A model generated the notes under the pieces. That model saw only the letters and a list, made by a program, of their open reading frames with translations, was not told the DNA's origin and ran no database searches. The position numbers and the translations under genes are program-made. Positions 5,799 to 11,970 of a stretch of 12,488 bases of DNA are shown in pieces; position 1 is the first letter of the stretch; each line of letters begins with the position of its first letter. The stretch covers positions 1 to 12,488 of the forward strand of contig DATIFK010000076.1 in assembly GCA_035455265.1 (NCBI GenBank), given 5' to 3'. Source of the DNA: MGOM01 sp035455265. GTDB lineage: Bacteria; Chloroflexota; Anaerolineae; Anaerolineales; E44-bin32.

Positions 5799-6326
5799 AT
5801 GAATCTCTCGACCTCCATGCCATACCTTCTGCTCGCGGTCCTCCTCGTCGGCGCGCTGCTCGTTTGGCTCGGCGGTCGGCGCCAGGTCAGGGCCGGGCTT
5901 CCGCTCGGGCGCGTCGTCGCCATCGACACGGTCCACCTGACGGACGTCGAGGCACCGCTCTACGATCCGGTCCTCGATCTGACTGGCCGGCCCGACTACC
6001 TCGTTCGCGCCGGTCGCCAGGTCATCCCGGTGGAGGTCAAGTCTGGGCGGGCCCACGCCGGGCCGCTGCCCGGCCACGTGCTGCAGCTCGCGGCGTACTG
6101 TCGCCTGGTCCAGGCTCAGACGTCGCGACGGCCGCCCTATGGCATCTTGCGCTACGCCGACCGGGCCTTCGCCATCGACTACACGGATACCTTGGAGAGG
6201 GAACTGCTCGAAACGTTGGAGGCGATGCGATCGTTCGAGTCGCAGGCGCCGCCGCGCTCGCACGAGTCGCCGGCACGCTGCCGGGCCTGCGGCGTGCGAC
6301 ATGCCTGCGATCAGCGACTGGACTGA
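5799..6326 (+). CDS. Membrane-anchored C-terminal half of a Cas4/AddB-like Fe-S nuclease
   Basis: The 175-residue product starts with one membrane helix (about 7-24), then R-R-Q-V-R, placing the rest in the cytoplasm. The PD-(D/E)xK core follows: G-R-P-D-Y-L-V (Asp66) and I-P-V-E-V-K-S-G-R (Glu79, Lys81), then Q-L-A-A-Y-C (Gln96, Tyr100). The C-terminus has C-R-A-C-G-V-R-H-A-C (Cys161, 164, 170), a C-x2-C-x5-C set matching the three C-terminal Fe-S ligands of Cas4. The first ligand and the motif-I His are absent here but present in the preceding gene, so the two probably form one Fe-S nuclease at the membrane. I chose the ATG at 5799; the in-frame GTG at 5736 would add 21 residues encoded by element C. 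No CRISPR array or other cas gene is in view. Confidence 0.78.
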   Translation: MNLSTSMPYLLLAVLLVGALLVWLGGRRQVRAGLPLGRVVAIDTVHLTDVEAPLYDPVLDLTGRPDYLVRAGRQVIPVEVKSGRAHAGPLPGHVLQLAAYCRLVQAQTSRRPPYGILRYADRAFAIDYTDTLERELLETLEAMRSFESQAPPRSHESPARCRACGVRHACDQRLD

Positions 6327-6332
6327 AGGCGG

Positions 6333-6427
6333 GTGGTCGGAGGTGAATGGCCACACCGTCCCGGTGTCCTTCCGGAATGGTCCGTGGTCGGCGTCTGCCT
6401 TCCTTCTGGCCACTCACCCCTGACCAC
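6333..6427 (-). repeat. Heptad inverted-repeat element D
   Basis: The element starts 6 bases after the nuclease-half stop and ends just before the nadK -10 box. Its arms, 6333-6353 and 6407-6427, form a 21-bp inverted repeat with 3 mismatches; the right arm divides into TGGCCAC, TCACCCC and TGACCAC. Read on the minus strand, its interior reproduces that of element A: GACCACGGACCA, a slightly diverged stretch, then the identical 18-base core GGACACCGGGACGGTGTG (6369-6352) with its 6-bp hairpin. A and D are therefore inverted copies of one subtype about 6.2 kb apart. Confidence 0.75.
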
Positions 6428-6433
6428 TATAAT
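6428..6433 (+). promoter_or_regulatory. -10 box directly upstream of nadK (leaderless candidate)
   Basis: A perfect TATAAT abuts the right arm of element D and ends 7 bases before the nadK ATG. Transcription would then start at or next to the A of the ATG, giving a leaderless mRNA. This agrees with the absence of a Shine-Dalgarno. The -35 is poor (TTCTGG at 6404-6409, inside the element), so strength is uncertain. Confidence 0.5.
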
Positions 6434-6440
6434 AGCCGCC

Positions 6441-7304
6441 ATGCCCGCCTCGCCGCGCCGTGTCGCCATCGGCGCCCATCCCACGATGCCCGATGCCCTC
6501 GAGCTGGCGGAATCCCTCTCGAAGTTCCTGACCTCGCGCGACGTCACCGTCGTGCACGGATCGCTCTACGACGACCGCATCCGCCACTTCGTCCAGCAGG
6601 AAGGCGCCGACCTGTTGATTGTGCTCGGTGGCGACGGCACCATGCTGCGCGGCGGACATCTGTGCGCGCCGGCCGGCGTCCCCATCCTGGGCATCAACCT
6701 GGGCCGGCTCGGCTTCCTGATCGAGGCTCAGCGCGACGAATGGCAGGCGACCGTCGAGCGTGTCTTGGCCGGCAAGTACTGGCTCGAGCAACGCATGACG
6801 CTGCGCGCCGTGCACATCTCGGCTGCAGGACCGGGCCAAGGCTGGGACGTGGTCAACGAGTGCGTCATCGGCCGCGGCGAAACAGCCCGGCCCGTGCGGC
6901 TGACGGCCGAGATCGACGGGCGGCGCCTGACCACCTACGTCGCCGATGCTCTCATCGCCGCCACACCGACCGGCTCGACGGCCTACGCGCTGGCTGCCGG
7001 CGGTCCGATCCTCCCGCCCACGTTGCGCAACATCGTGCTCGTTCCGGTGGCGCCGCACCTGTCTTTCGATCGGGCGATCGTCCTCGACGAGGGCGCCCGG
7101 CTGCGCCTGACCGTGGCCACCGACCATCAAGCCCTGATGAGCGTCGACGGCCAGACACCCCTTCCCCTGCACGACGGCGATTCGGTGGACGTGAGGGCGG
7201 GGGACCACAACGTGGATTTCGTTCGACTGGAGGAGCCGGGCACCTTCTACCGCAACTTGACGAGGCGAATGAATCAGAATCCGATCCCCGGGGGCGAGCC
7301 TTGA
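6441..7304 (+). CDS. nadK: NAD kinase
   Basis: NAD kinase phosphorylates NAD+ to NADP+ in the cytoplasm and is the sole route to NADP in most bacteria. The 287-residue product has the ATP-binding and catalytic motif L-G-G-D-G-T (Asp65 in G-G-D-G), then G-I-N-L-G-R-L-G-F-L, N-E-C-V-I-G-R, D-A-L-I-A-A-T-P-T-G-S-T-A-Y with A-A-G-G-P-I, and A-P-H-L-S-F-D-R. Length is normal. The start at 6441 is set by the family N-terminus (P-R-R-V-A-I-G-A-H-P); the frame is open back to 6333 only because heptad element D has no stop in it. There is no Shine-Dalgarno, and a TATAAT lies immediately upstream. The stop TGA overlaps the TTG of the next gene (TTGA, 7301-7304). Confidence 0.95.
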   Translation: MPASPRRVAIGAHPTMPDALELAESLSKFLTSRDVTVVHGSLYDDRIRHFVQQEGADLLIVLGGDGTMLRGGHLCAPAGVPILGINLGRLGFLIEAQRDEWQATVERVLAGKYWLEQRMTLRAVHISAAGPGQGWDVVNECVIGRGETARPVRLTAEIDGRRLTTYVADALIAATPTGSTAYALAAGGPILPPTLRNIVLVPVAPHLSFDRAIVLDEGARLRLTVATDHQALMSVDGQTPLPLHDGDSVDVRAGDHNVDFVRLEEPGTFYRNLTRRMNQNPIPGGEP

Positions 7305-7834
7305 GCGAAGCGACCCTGTACTGCGCCAACCATCCCTCCGTCGCCACAACCTTGCGCTGCAATCGCTGCGAGAAGCCGATCTGCAGCAAATGCGCCGTGC
7401 TGACTCCGGTCGGCTACCGTTGCCGGGAATGCGTCCGAGGCCAGCAGGCGGTTTTCGAGACGACGAAGACGCTCGATTACCCGGTGGCGGCGATCGTGTC
7501 GGCCATCGGGACGGGGCTCGCGGCGAGCCTGCTGGGTATCGTGGGGATCTGGGGATTCTTGATCGCGCCGGTCGTCGGCGGGGGCCTGGCCGAGGTCGTG
7601 CGCTGGGCAGTCCGCCGCCGGCGCAGCCGCTATCTGGGGCGCTGGGCGGTTGTGGGCGGCGCCCTGGGGCTGCTGCCGGTCGCGGCGTTCCCGGTGGTCA
7701 CTTCAATCCTGGCCTTCGGGGGTGCCAGCGCCGGGCTGGTGGGCAGCGCCCTGCTCGGGGCCGCTTTCCCCTTGATCTACGGAGTGTTGATCCTCAGCGC
7801 GCTCTACTACCGCCTGCAGGGCATCCGACTCTGA
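7301..7834 (+). CDS. B-box-type zinc-finger membrane protein
   Basis: This 177-residue protein has an N-terminal zinc-ribbon/B-box-like domain. The ligand pattern is C-A-N-H (Cys8, His11), C-N-R-C (20, 23), C-S-K-C (28, 31) and C-R-E-C (41, 44), enough for two zinc sites. About four hydrophobic segments follow from residue 56 to the end, with a basic R-R-R-R-S-R loop near 107-112, so it should be an inner-membrane protein with a cytosolic zinc domain. Function unknown; similar domains precede rhomboid-like or small membrane domains in Gram-positive and Chloroflexota proteins. The start is TTG at 7301 overlapping the nadK stop, with GGGGG 7 bases upstream; it is the only start that keeps the first Cys/His pair without running far into nadK. 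recN starts 7 bases after its stop. Confidence 0.8.
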   Translation: MSEATLYCANHPSVATTLRCNRCEKPICSKCAVLTPVGYRCRECVRGQQAVFETTKTLDYPVAAIVSAIGTGLAASLLGIVGIWGFLIAPVVGGGLAEVVRWAVRRRRSRYLGRWAVVGGALGLLPVAAFPVVTSILAFGGASAGLVGSALLGAAFPLIYGVLILSALYYRLQGIRL

Positions 7835-7841
7835 CCGACCG

Positions 7842-9563
7842 ATGTTGATCGAGCTGCGCATCCGGGATTTCGCCATCATCGAGAGGCTCGAGCTACGCCT
7901 CGATGCCGGCTTCGTCGTCTTCACCGGCGAGACCGGCGCCGGCAAGTCGATCATCGTCGACGCCGTCCAGCTCCTCCTCGGCGGCCGGGCCGACAGCACG
8001 ATGGTGCGGACCGGGGCCGAAGCCGCCGTGGTCGAAGGCACGTTTCGGCTGGACGGGCCGCACGGCGGCGAACTGCGTAAGATCCTCGAGCGCGAAGGCC
8101 TGCTCGAAGACGAGTCGGTGATCGACCTTGGGCGCGAGGTGCGCCGCGAAGGGCGCAGCCTGGCGCGGGTCAACGGGCGGACGGTCAACCTGGGACTGTT
8201 GCGCGAGGCCGGCGAGCTGCTGGTCGACGTTCACGGCCAGTCGGAGCACCTCAGCCTGCTGCGGGTGCGCGAGCATCTGCACCTGCTCGACCGCTTCGCC
8301 GGCGTCGACGACGAGCAGGCGGCCTACAGTGAGGTCTATGACCGGTGGAAGCAGGTGCGCCAGGCGCTGGATGACCTGCGCCGCAGCGAACGCGACGCGG
8401 CGCAGCGCGCCGACTTGTTAACGTTTCAGATCGCCGAGATCGAGGCGGCGGCGTTGCGGCCGGGCGAGGAAACGGCGCTGGTGGACGAGCGCACGCGCCT
8501 GGCGAACGCCGAGCAGCTGGCGACGCTGGCGGAGGAAGCCGCCAGTGCGCTGTCCGAGGGCCTGGACGACCGACCTTCGGCGGCGACATTGCTCGGGCAG
8601 GCGGCCCACGCCGCCGCGGCGCTGGCGCGCGTCGACGCCAGCCAGGCGAGCCTGGGAGCCGAGACGCAGGCCTTGTCGGAGCAGATTGGGGACCTGGCGC
8701 GACGGCTGCGCTCCTACCGCGAATCGATCGAATTCAATCCACGGCGCCTGGAGCAGGTCGAGGAACGTCTCCAGCTGATTCACTCGCTGCATCGGAAGTA
8801 CGGACCGGGAACGGACGACGTCCTGGCCCATCTCGAAAAGGCGCGCGCCGAGCTGGATGGGCTGGCGCACGCCGAGGAGCGGAGCCAGGCGTTGCAGGCG
8901 GAGGAAGCCGAGCTGCGGGCCGAGTTGGGCCGACGAGGGCGGGCTCTCTCGGAGAAACGCGAGCGCGCCGGCGACCGCCTGGCGAAAGGCATCGAAGGCG
9001 AGCTGGGGGACCTGAAAATGTCGGGAGCGCGCTTTGCCCTCGACCGTCAGTGGAAGGATGACCCGGCGGGCGTCGTGGCCGACGAGCGGCACGTCGCCTT
9101 TGGGCGCGAGGGTCTCGATCAAGTCGAGTTTCTGGTGGCGCCGAACCCCGGGGAGGGATTGAAGCCGCTGGCGAAGATCGCTTCAGGTGGCGAGACTTCG
9201 CGCCTGATGCTGGCTCTCAAGGGCGTGCTGGCACGCGCCGACCGCACGCCGACGCTCATCTTCGACGAGATCGATCAAGGGATCGGTGGCCGGGTGGGGG
9301 CCGTCGTGGGGGCCAAGTTGCGCCGTCTGGCGCGCACGCATCAGGTCCTGTGCATCACCCACCTGCCGCAGCTTGCTGCCTACGGAGACCTGCACTTCCG
9401 GGTGGAGAAGGTACAACGCGGCGGGCGAACCTTCACGACGGTCGGTCCGCTGTCGGACGACGAGCGCCTGGCGGAGCTGGCGTCGATGCTTGGCGGATCG
9501 GGAGAGGCCAACCGCCGCAGCGCGGCGGAGCTCCTGGCCGAGGCGCGCAAGGCCGCAGGCTGA
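7842..9563 (+). CDS. recN: DNA repair protein RecN
   Basis: RecN is an SMC-like ATPase that acts at DNA double-strand breaks with RecA. The 573-residue product is full length. M-L-I-E-L-R-I-R-D-F-A-I-I-E starts the head domain, with Walker A G-E-T-G-A-G-K-S (29-36) and the family's D-V-H-G-Q-S-E-H segment. A long Glu/Arg/Ala-rich coiled coil occupies about 150-385. Then come the ABC signature K-I-A-S-G-G-E-T-S (445-453), Walker B T-L-I-F-D-E-I-D (471-478), and the H-loop C-I-T-H-L-P-Q with His507. The gene is closely spaced behind the B-box and nadK genes and probably co-transcribed. Its TGA stop supplies the G-A centre of a perfect palindrome (9552-9573), so the 3' end of the gene is part of a large hairpin. 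Confidence 0.96.
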   Translation: MLIELRIRDFAIIERLELRLDAGFVVFTGETGAGKSIIVDAVQLLLGGRADSTMVRTGAEAAVVEGTFRLDGPHGGELRKILEREGLLEDESVIDLGREVRREGRSLARVNGRTVNLGLLREAGELLVDVHGQSEHLSLLRVREHLHLLDRFAGVDDEQAAYSEVYDRWKQVRQALDDLRRSERDAAQRADLLTFQIAEIEAAALRPGEETALVDERTRLANAEQLATLAEEAASALSEGLDDRPSAATLLGQAAHAAAALARVDASQASLGAETQALSEQIGDLARRLRSYRESIEFNPRRLEQVEERLQLIHSLHRKYGPGTDDVLAHLEKARAELDGLAHAEERSQALQAEEAELRAELGRRGRALSEKRERAGDRLAKGIEGELGDLKMSGARFALDRQWKDDPAGVVADERHVAFGREGLDQVEFLVAPNPGEGLKPLAKIASGGETSRLMLALKGVLARADRTPTLIFDEIDQGIGGRVGAVVGAKLRRLARTHQVLCITHLPQLAAYGDLHFRVEKVQRGGRTFTTVGPLSDDERLAELASMLGGSGEANRRSAAELLAEARKAAG

Positions 9564-9613
9564 AGCCTGCGGCTACCTCGGTTGGGAAGGTAGGCGCAGG
9601 CTTCAGCCTGCGC
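9552..9613 (+). repeat. Double palindrome hairpin at the recN 3' end
   Basis: Two palindromes, GCCGCAGGCT-GA-AGCCTGCGGC (9552-9573) and GCGCAGGCT-TC-AGCCTGCGC (9594-9613), are inverted relative to each other. Together they fold as one stem of about 24 bp with a single mismatch (9555-9578 with 9588-9611) and a 9-base loop. The recN stop lies inside the first palindrome. The motif AGGCTGAAGCCTGCGGCTA is one I recognise as widely dispersed in GC-rich genomes. It may act as a terminator or mRNA 3' stabiliser for the recN transcript, though no T-run follows. It lacks the GGACACC core of elements A-E. Confidence 0.65.
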
Positions 9614-9625
9614 TGGAGACTCGAC

Positions 9626-9657
9626 ACAAAGAAGAAGCCCCCGGTTTCCCGGGGGCT
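9626..9657 (-). terminator. Rho-independent terminator of the cold-shock gene
   Basis: Read leftwards, AGCCCCCGG and CCGGGGGCT (9657-9649 and 9644-9636) form a 9-bp stem with a GAAA loop, followed by a T-rich TTCTTCTTTG tail. It lies 28 bases past the cold-shock gene stop and is the clearest intrinsic terminator in the window. It also separates that gene from convergent recN. Confidence 0.85.
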
Positions 9658-9685
9658 CCTCGCGTGTTCGGATTTCGGTCGTGTG

Positions 9686-9895
9686 TTACAGGGCCACCAC
9701 GGACGCGGCCTGCAGCCCCTTCGGGCCCTGCACGATGGAGAACTCCACGCGCTGGCCCTCTTCGAGGTTGCGGTAGCCCTCGCCCTGGATGGCCGAGTAG
9801 TGGACAAAGACGTCGTCGCCGCCCTCACGGGCGATGAAGCCGTAGCCCTTGCCACTGTTGAACCACTTGACCGTCCCCTGAATACGCTCGGACAT
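9686..9895 (-). CDS. Cold-shock domain protein (CspA family)
   Basis: This 69-residue protein is a complete single cold-shock domain, an OB-fold that binds single-stranded RNA/DNA and loosens mRNA structure. M-S-E-R-I-Q-G-T-V-K-W-F-N is the usual first strand. RNP1 is K-G-Y-G-F-I (16-21) and RNP2 is V-F-V-H-Y-S-A-I (29-36), with Tyr where Phe is commoner. G-P-K-G-L-Q-A-A-S-V closes the fold. AAGGAGG (9909-9903) sits 7 bases before the ATG but is partly inside a short hairpin. The gene follows the sensor-kinase gene on the same strand after 166 bases containing a probable terminator, so it is likely a separate unit. It ends at a strong intrinsic terminator. It could be named cspA-like, but csp paralogues cannot be told apart from this alone. 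Confidence 0.95.
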   Translation of the reverse strand: MSERIQGTVKWFNSGKGYGFIAREGGDDVFVHYSAIQGEGYRNLEEGQRVEFSIVQGPKGLQAASVVAL

Positions 9896-9899
9896 TTCT

Positions 9900-9917
9900 T
9901 TGCCTCCTTGTAGGCAA
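9900..9917 (-). promoter_or_regulatory. Shine-Dalgarno hairpin in the cold-shock gene leader
   Basis: In the minus-strand transcript TTGCCT (9917-9912) can pair with AGGCAA (9905-9900) around an ACAAGG loop. The AAGGAGG ribosome site (9909-9903) spans the loop and the 3' arm. A six-pair stem is weak enough to be temperature-sensitive, and cold-shock leaders in other bacteria are structured, so control of translation is plausible but unproven. Confidence 0.45.
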
Positions 9918-9979
9918 GAAGATGGTAGTTGCCTGTTCTTCGGAGGTCCGGTTCGTCCGGCGTATCCGGGTGAACCAAA

Positions 9980-10010
9980 CTCGGCCCGAGCGCGTGCAGC
10001 TCAGGCCGAG
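9980..10010 (-). terminator. Probable terminator after the sensor-kinase gene
   Basis: Read leftwards, CTCGGCCTGAG (10010-10000) pairs with CTCGGGCCGAG (9990-9980) over 11 bp with one G-U pair and a 9-base loop. TTTGGTT follows. It lies 51 bases beyond the kinase stop and 84 bases before the cold-shock ATG. It fits a terminator for the two-component operon, or alternatively a structured leader if the cold-shock transcript starts further upstream. Confidence 0.55.
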
Positions 10011-10061
10011 GTCTTGCGACTTCCAGACAGAACTTGCATGCTACCTTAGTGCGGGACTCTA

Positions 10062-11261
10062 TCACCGTTTTTCACCGTCGGCAAGAGGCAATCTTCCCTC
10101 ATCGCCCGCAGACCATCCCGCCCGGGCGTTGCCCGGAAGGTTGAATACAACCGTCGTGCCCGCCCCCGGCCGGCTCTCCGCCCGAATCTCGCCGCCATGG
10201 GCCACCACCAGGTTCTTGGCGATCGCCAACCCGAGCCCGCTTCCGGGCGAGTCGGCCGACTTGTAGAAGCGATCGAAGATGTGCGGCAGGTCCCGGGGGT
10301 CGATCCCGGTCCCGCTATCGCGGACCTCCAACACGACGCCCGCGCCAACCGGATTGGCGGTCGCCCGGATGCGCACTTCGCCGCCGCGCGGCGTGTGACG
10401 CAGCGCGTTGCCGGTGAGGTTGACCAGCACCTCGCGCACGCGCAGCGGGTCGATCTCAGCCAACGGCAGGTTGTCATCCACATCGGTTTCGAGGCGGATC
10501 CCCAGAGATTCGGCCTGAGCGCGAAACGACGCCGCCACCTCGCCGATCAGCACTCCCAGATCCGTCGGCTCGCGATGGAGCTGCAGGGCGCCGCTTTCGG
10601 CCAGCGACAGGGTGCGCAGGTCGTCGATCAAGCGCGACAGAACCTGACTCTCCTCGAGCACCGGGCGAAGGTGGTCGGCGTCGGCCGGATACACGCCGTC
10701 GAGCAGCGCTTCCAGGTTGCCTTGGATGACGGCTACCGGGGTGCGAAGCTCGTGGGTGACGTCGGCCAGCAGGCGGCGCCGTTGGTCCTCGGTATGGCGC
10801 AGGCGGTCCAGCATGGCGTTGAAGGCCCGCGCCAGGGAGCGCAGTTCGCGCGGACCGCGCACGGCCACGCGCCAGGACAGGTCGCCGGCCTCCACCCGTT
10901 CGGCGGCGTCGATCAGATCGCCGAGAGGCAGGGCCAGGCGCCGCAGGGCGGAGAGGACGCCGAACAGCAGCAGGATGGCAAGGGCCGCAAGCCACCAAGG
11001 GAAACCGCTCGTCGCCGCGGGCGATGGCCCGACGAGGCCGAGGAGCCACAAAGTTCCGACGCAGGCTGTCCCGCCAAGGACCAAGAGGAACAGCAAGACG
11101 CCGAGCAACCTCATCGCCAGAAAGCGCGGCATGCGGTGCCGTCGCCAACCCCCAGGCGGCGGATGAGGCGGCCAGGCGGCCTCATCCGGCCACCACGGCG
11201 GGCGATGGCGCGGGAGGCGCGGCCGGGATCGCCAGGGACGCTCTTCGTTGTCCGGGTTCAT
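10062..11261 (-). CDS. Membrane sensor histidine kinase
   Basis: The 399-residue kinase autophosphorylates and passes phosphate to the regulator encoded just upstream. An unusual 46-residue cytosolic N-terminus is rich in Pro, Trp, Arg and His (for example H-R-P-P-W-W-P). Two membrane helices (about 47-77 and 87-106) are joined by an extracytoplasmic loop of only about 10 residues, so it probably senses within or near the membrane. A HAMP linker (about 107-160) follows. The HisKA box D-V-T-H-E-L-R-T-P contains the phosphorylated His170. The ATPase domain has N-L-T-G-N-A-L-R-H-T-P (N box, 281-291), D-S-G-T-G-I (315-320), F-D-R-F-Y-K and G-S-G-L-G-L-A (340-346). The start overlaps the regulator stop by four bases (ATGA), so the genes are coupled. 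Confidence 0.93.
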   Translation of the reverse strand: MNPDNEERPWRSRPRLPRHRPPWWPDEAAWPPHPPPGGWRRHRMPRFLAMRLLGVLLFLLVLGGTACVGTLWLLGLVGPSPAATSGFPWWLAALAILLLFGVLSALRRLALPLGDLIDAAERVEAGDLSWRVAVRGPRELRSLARAFNAMLDRLRHTEDQRRRLLADVTHELRTPVAVIQGNLEALLDGVYPADADHLRPVLEESQVLSRLIDDLRTLSLAESGALQLHREPTDLGVLIGEVAASFRAQAESLGIRLETDVDDNLPLAEIDPLRVREVLVNLTGNALRHTPRGGEVRIRATANPVGAGVVLEVRDSGTGIDPRDLPHIFDRFYKSADSPGSGLGLAIAKNLVVAHGGEIRAESRPGAGTTVVFNLPGNARAGWSAGDEGRLPLADGEKR

Positions 11262-11941
11262 GTTTCGGCCAGACGGTAGCCGACGCCGTAGACGGTCAGG
11301 ATGTAGCGCGGCTGGCGTGGGTTGGGCTCGATCTTTCGGCGCAGATTCTTGATATGTGTGTCGATGGCCCGCTCGTACGACTCGAAGGCCACGCCGTGGA
11401 CGGCGTCCAGCAGCTGCGAGCGGGTGAAGATGCGGCCGGGCTGCCGTGCCAGCGCCGCCAGGAGGTGGAACTCCGTCGCCGTCAGGTCGACCGGACGGCC
11501 GCCGACCGTCAGGCGCAGGCGGGGCACGTCGAAGTGCAGATCCCCGACGCGCCAGACGTCGGCGGCTGATGGGCCGGCGCCCTCGGCCCGCCGCAACACG
11601 GCCCGCACGCGCGCCACCAACTCCTTGGGGCTGAACGGTTTCACCATGTAGTCGTCGGCGCCCAACTCGAGACCGACCAGCTTGTCCGATTCCTCGCCGC
11701 GGGCCGTCAGCATGATGATGGGCACGTTCGACTCGCGGCGGATCTGGCGCGTCACATCCAGCCCGTCGGCGCCGGGCAGGCCGAGGTCCAGGACGATGAG
11801 ATCCGGCCGATGGGCGTGGTAGGCGGCGATGGCGGCCACCCCGTCGGCGGCCGTGACGACGGTATAGCCGGCGCGGTCGAGATAGTCCCGCCCCAGTTGA
11901 AGGATCTTGGGTTCATCGTCGACCAGGAGGATCGTGGCCAT
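11258..11941 (-). CDS. OmpR/PhoB-family response regulator
   Basis: The 227-residue regulator has an N-terminal receiver domain with acidic Asp8 and Asp9, phospho-acceptor Asp52 (I-V-L-D-L-G-L-P-G), Thr79 and Lys101 (K-P-F-S). The C-terminal winged-helix DNA-binding domain (about 130-227) has L-T-A-T-E-F-H-L-L, the recognition-helix region S-Y-E-R-A-I-D-T-H-I-K-N-L-R-R-K-I, and the wing Y-G-V-G-Y-R-L. All key residues are intact. It is followed by the sensor-kinase gene with a 4-base overlap. The ATG at 11939-11941 has no recognisable Shine-Dalgarno. Upstream on the same strand lie element E and the small membrane-protein gene, which may be co-transcribed. No target operator is identifiable. 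Confidence 0.95.
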   Translation of the reverse strand: MATILLVDDEPKILQLGRDYLDRAGYTVVTAADGVAAIAAYHAHRPDLIVLDLGLPGADGLDVTRQIRRESNVPIIMLTARGEESDKLVGLELGADDYMVKPFSPKELVARVRAVLRRAEGAGPSAADVWRVGDLHFDVPRLRLTVGGRPVDLTATEFHLLAALARQPGRIFTRSQLLDAVHGVAFESYERAIDTHIKNLRRKIEPNPRQPRYILTVYGVGYRLAET

Positions 11942-11970
11942 CAGGTGGATTCAACCGCAGATGCCTGCCA

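Noticed and set aside
5425..6326. A CRISPR-associated cas4 locus
   Set aside because: Motifs are Cas4-like, but membrane helices and repair-gene neighbours with no array or cas1/cas2 in the window argue against a CRISPR role here.
5425..6326. A single nuclease gene broken by sequencing error
   Set aside because: More than 130 bases and a complete inverted-repeat element separate the halves, and they differ in frame; a one-base error cannot explain this.
6333..6440. N-terminal extension of NadK by 36 residues
   Set aside because: It is a translation of element D; the family N-terminus begins at 6441.
9594..9613. Second recN-proximal palindrome as a member of the A-E family
   Set aside because: It lacks the GGACACC core and its 7-base periodicity is weak, so it is kept as a separate repeat.
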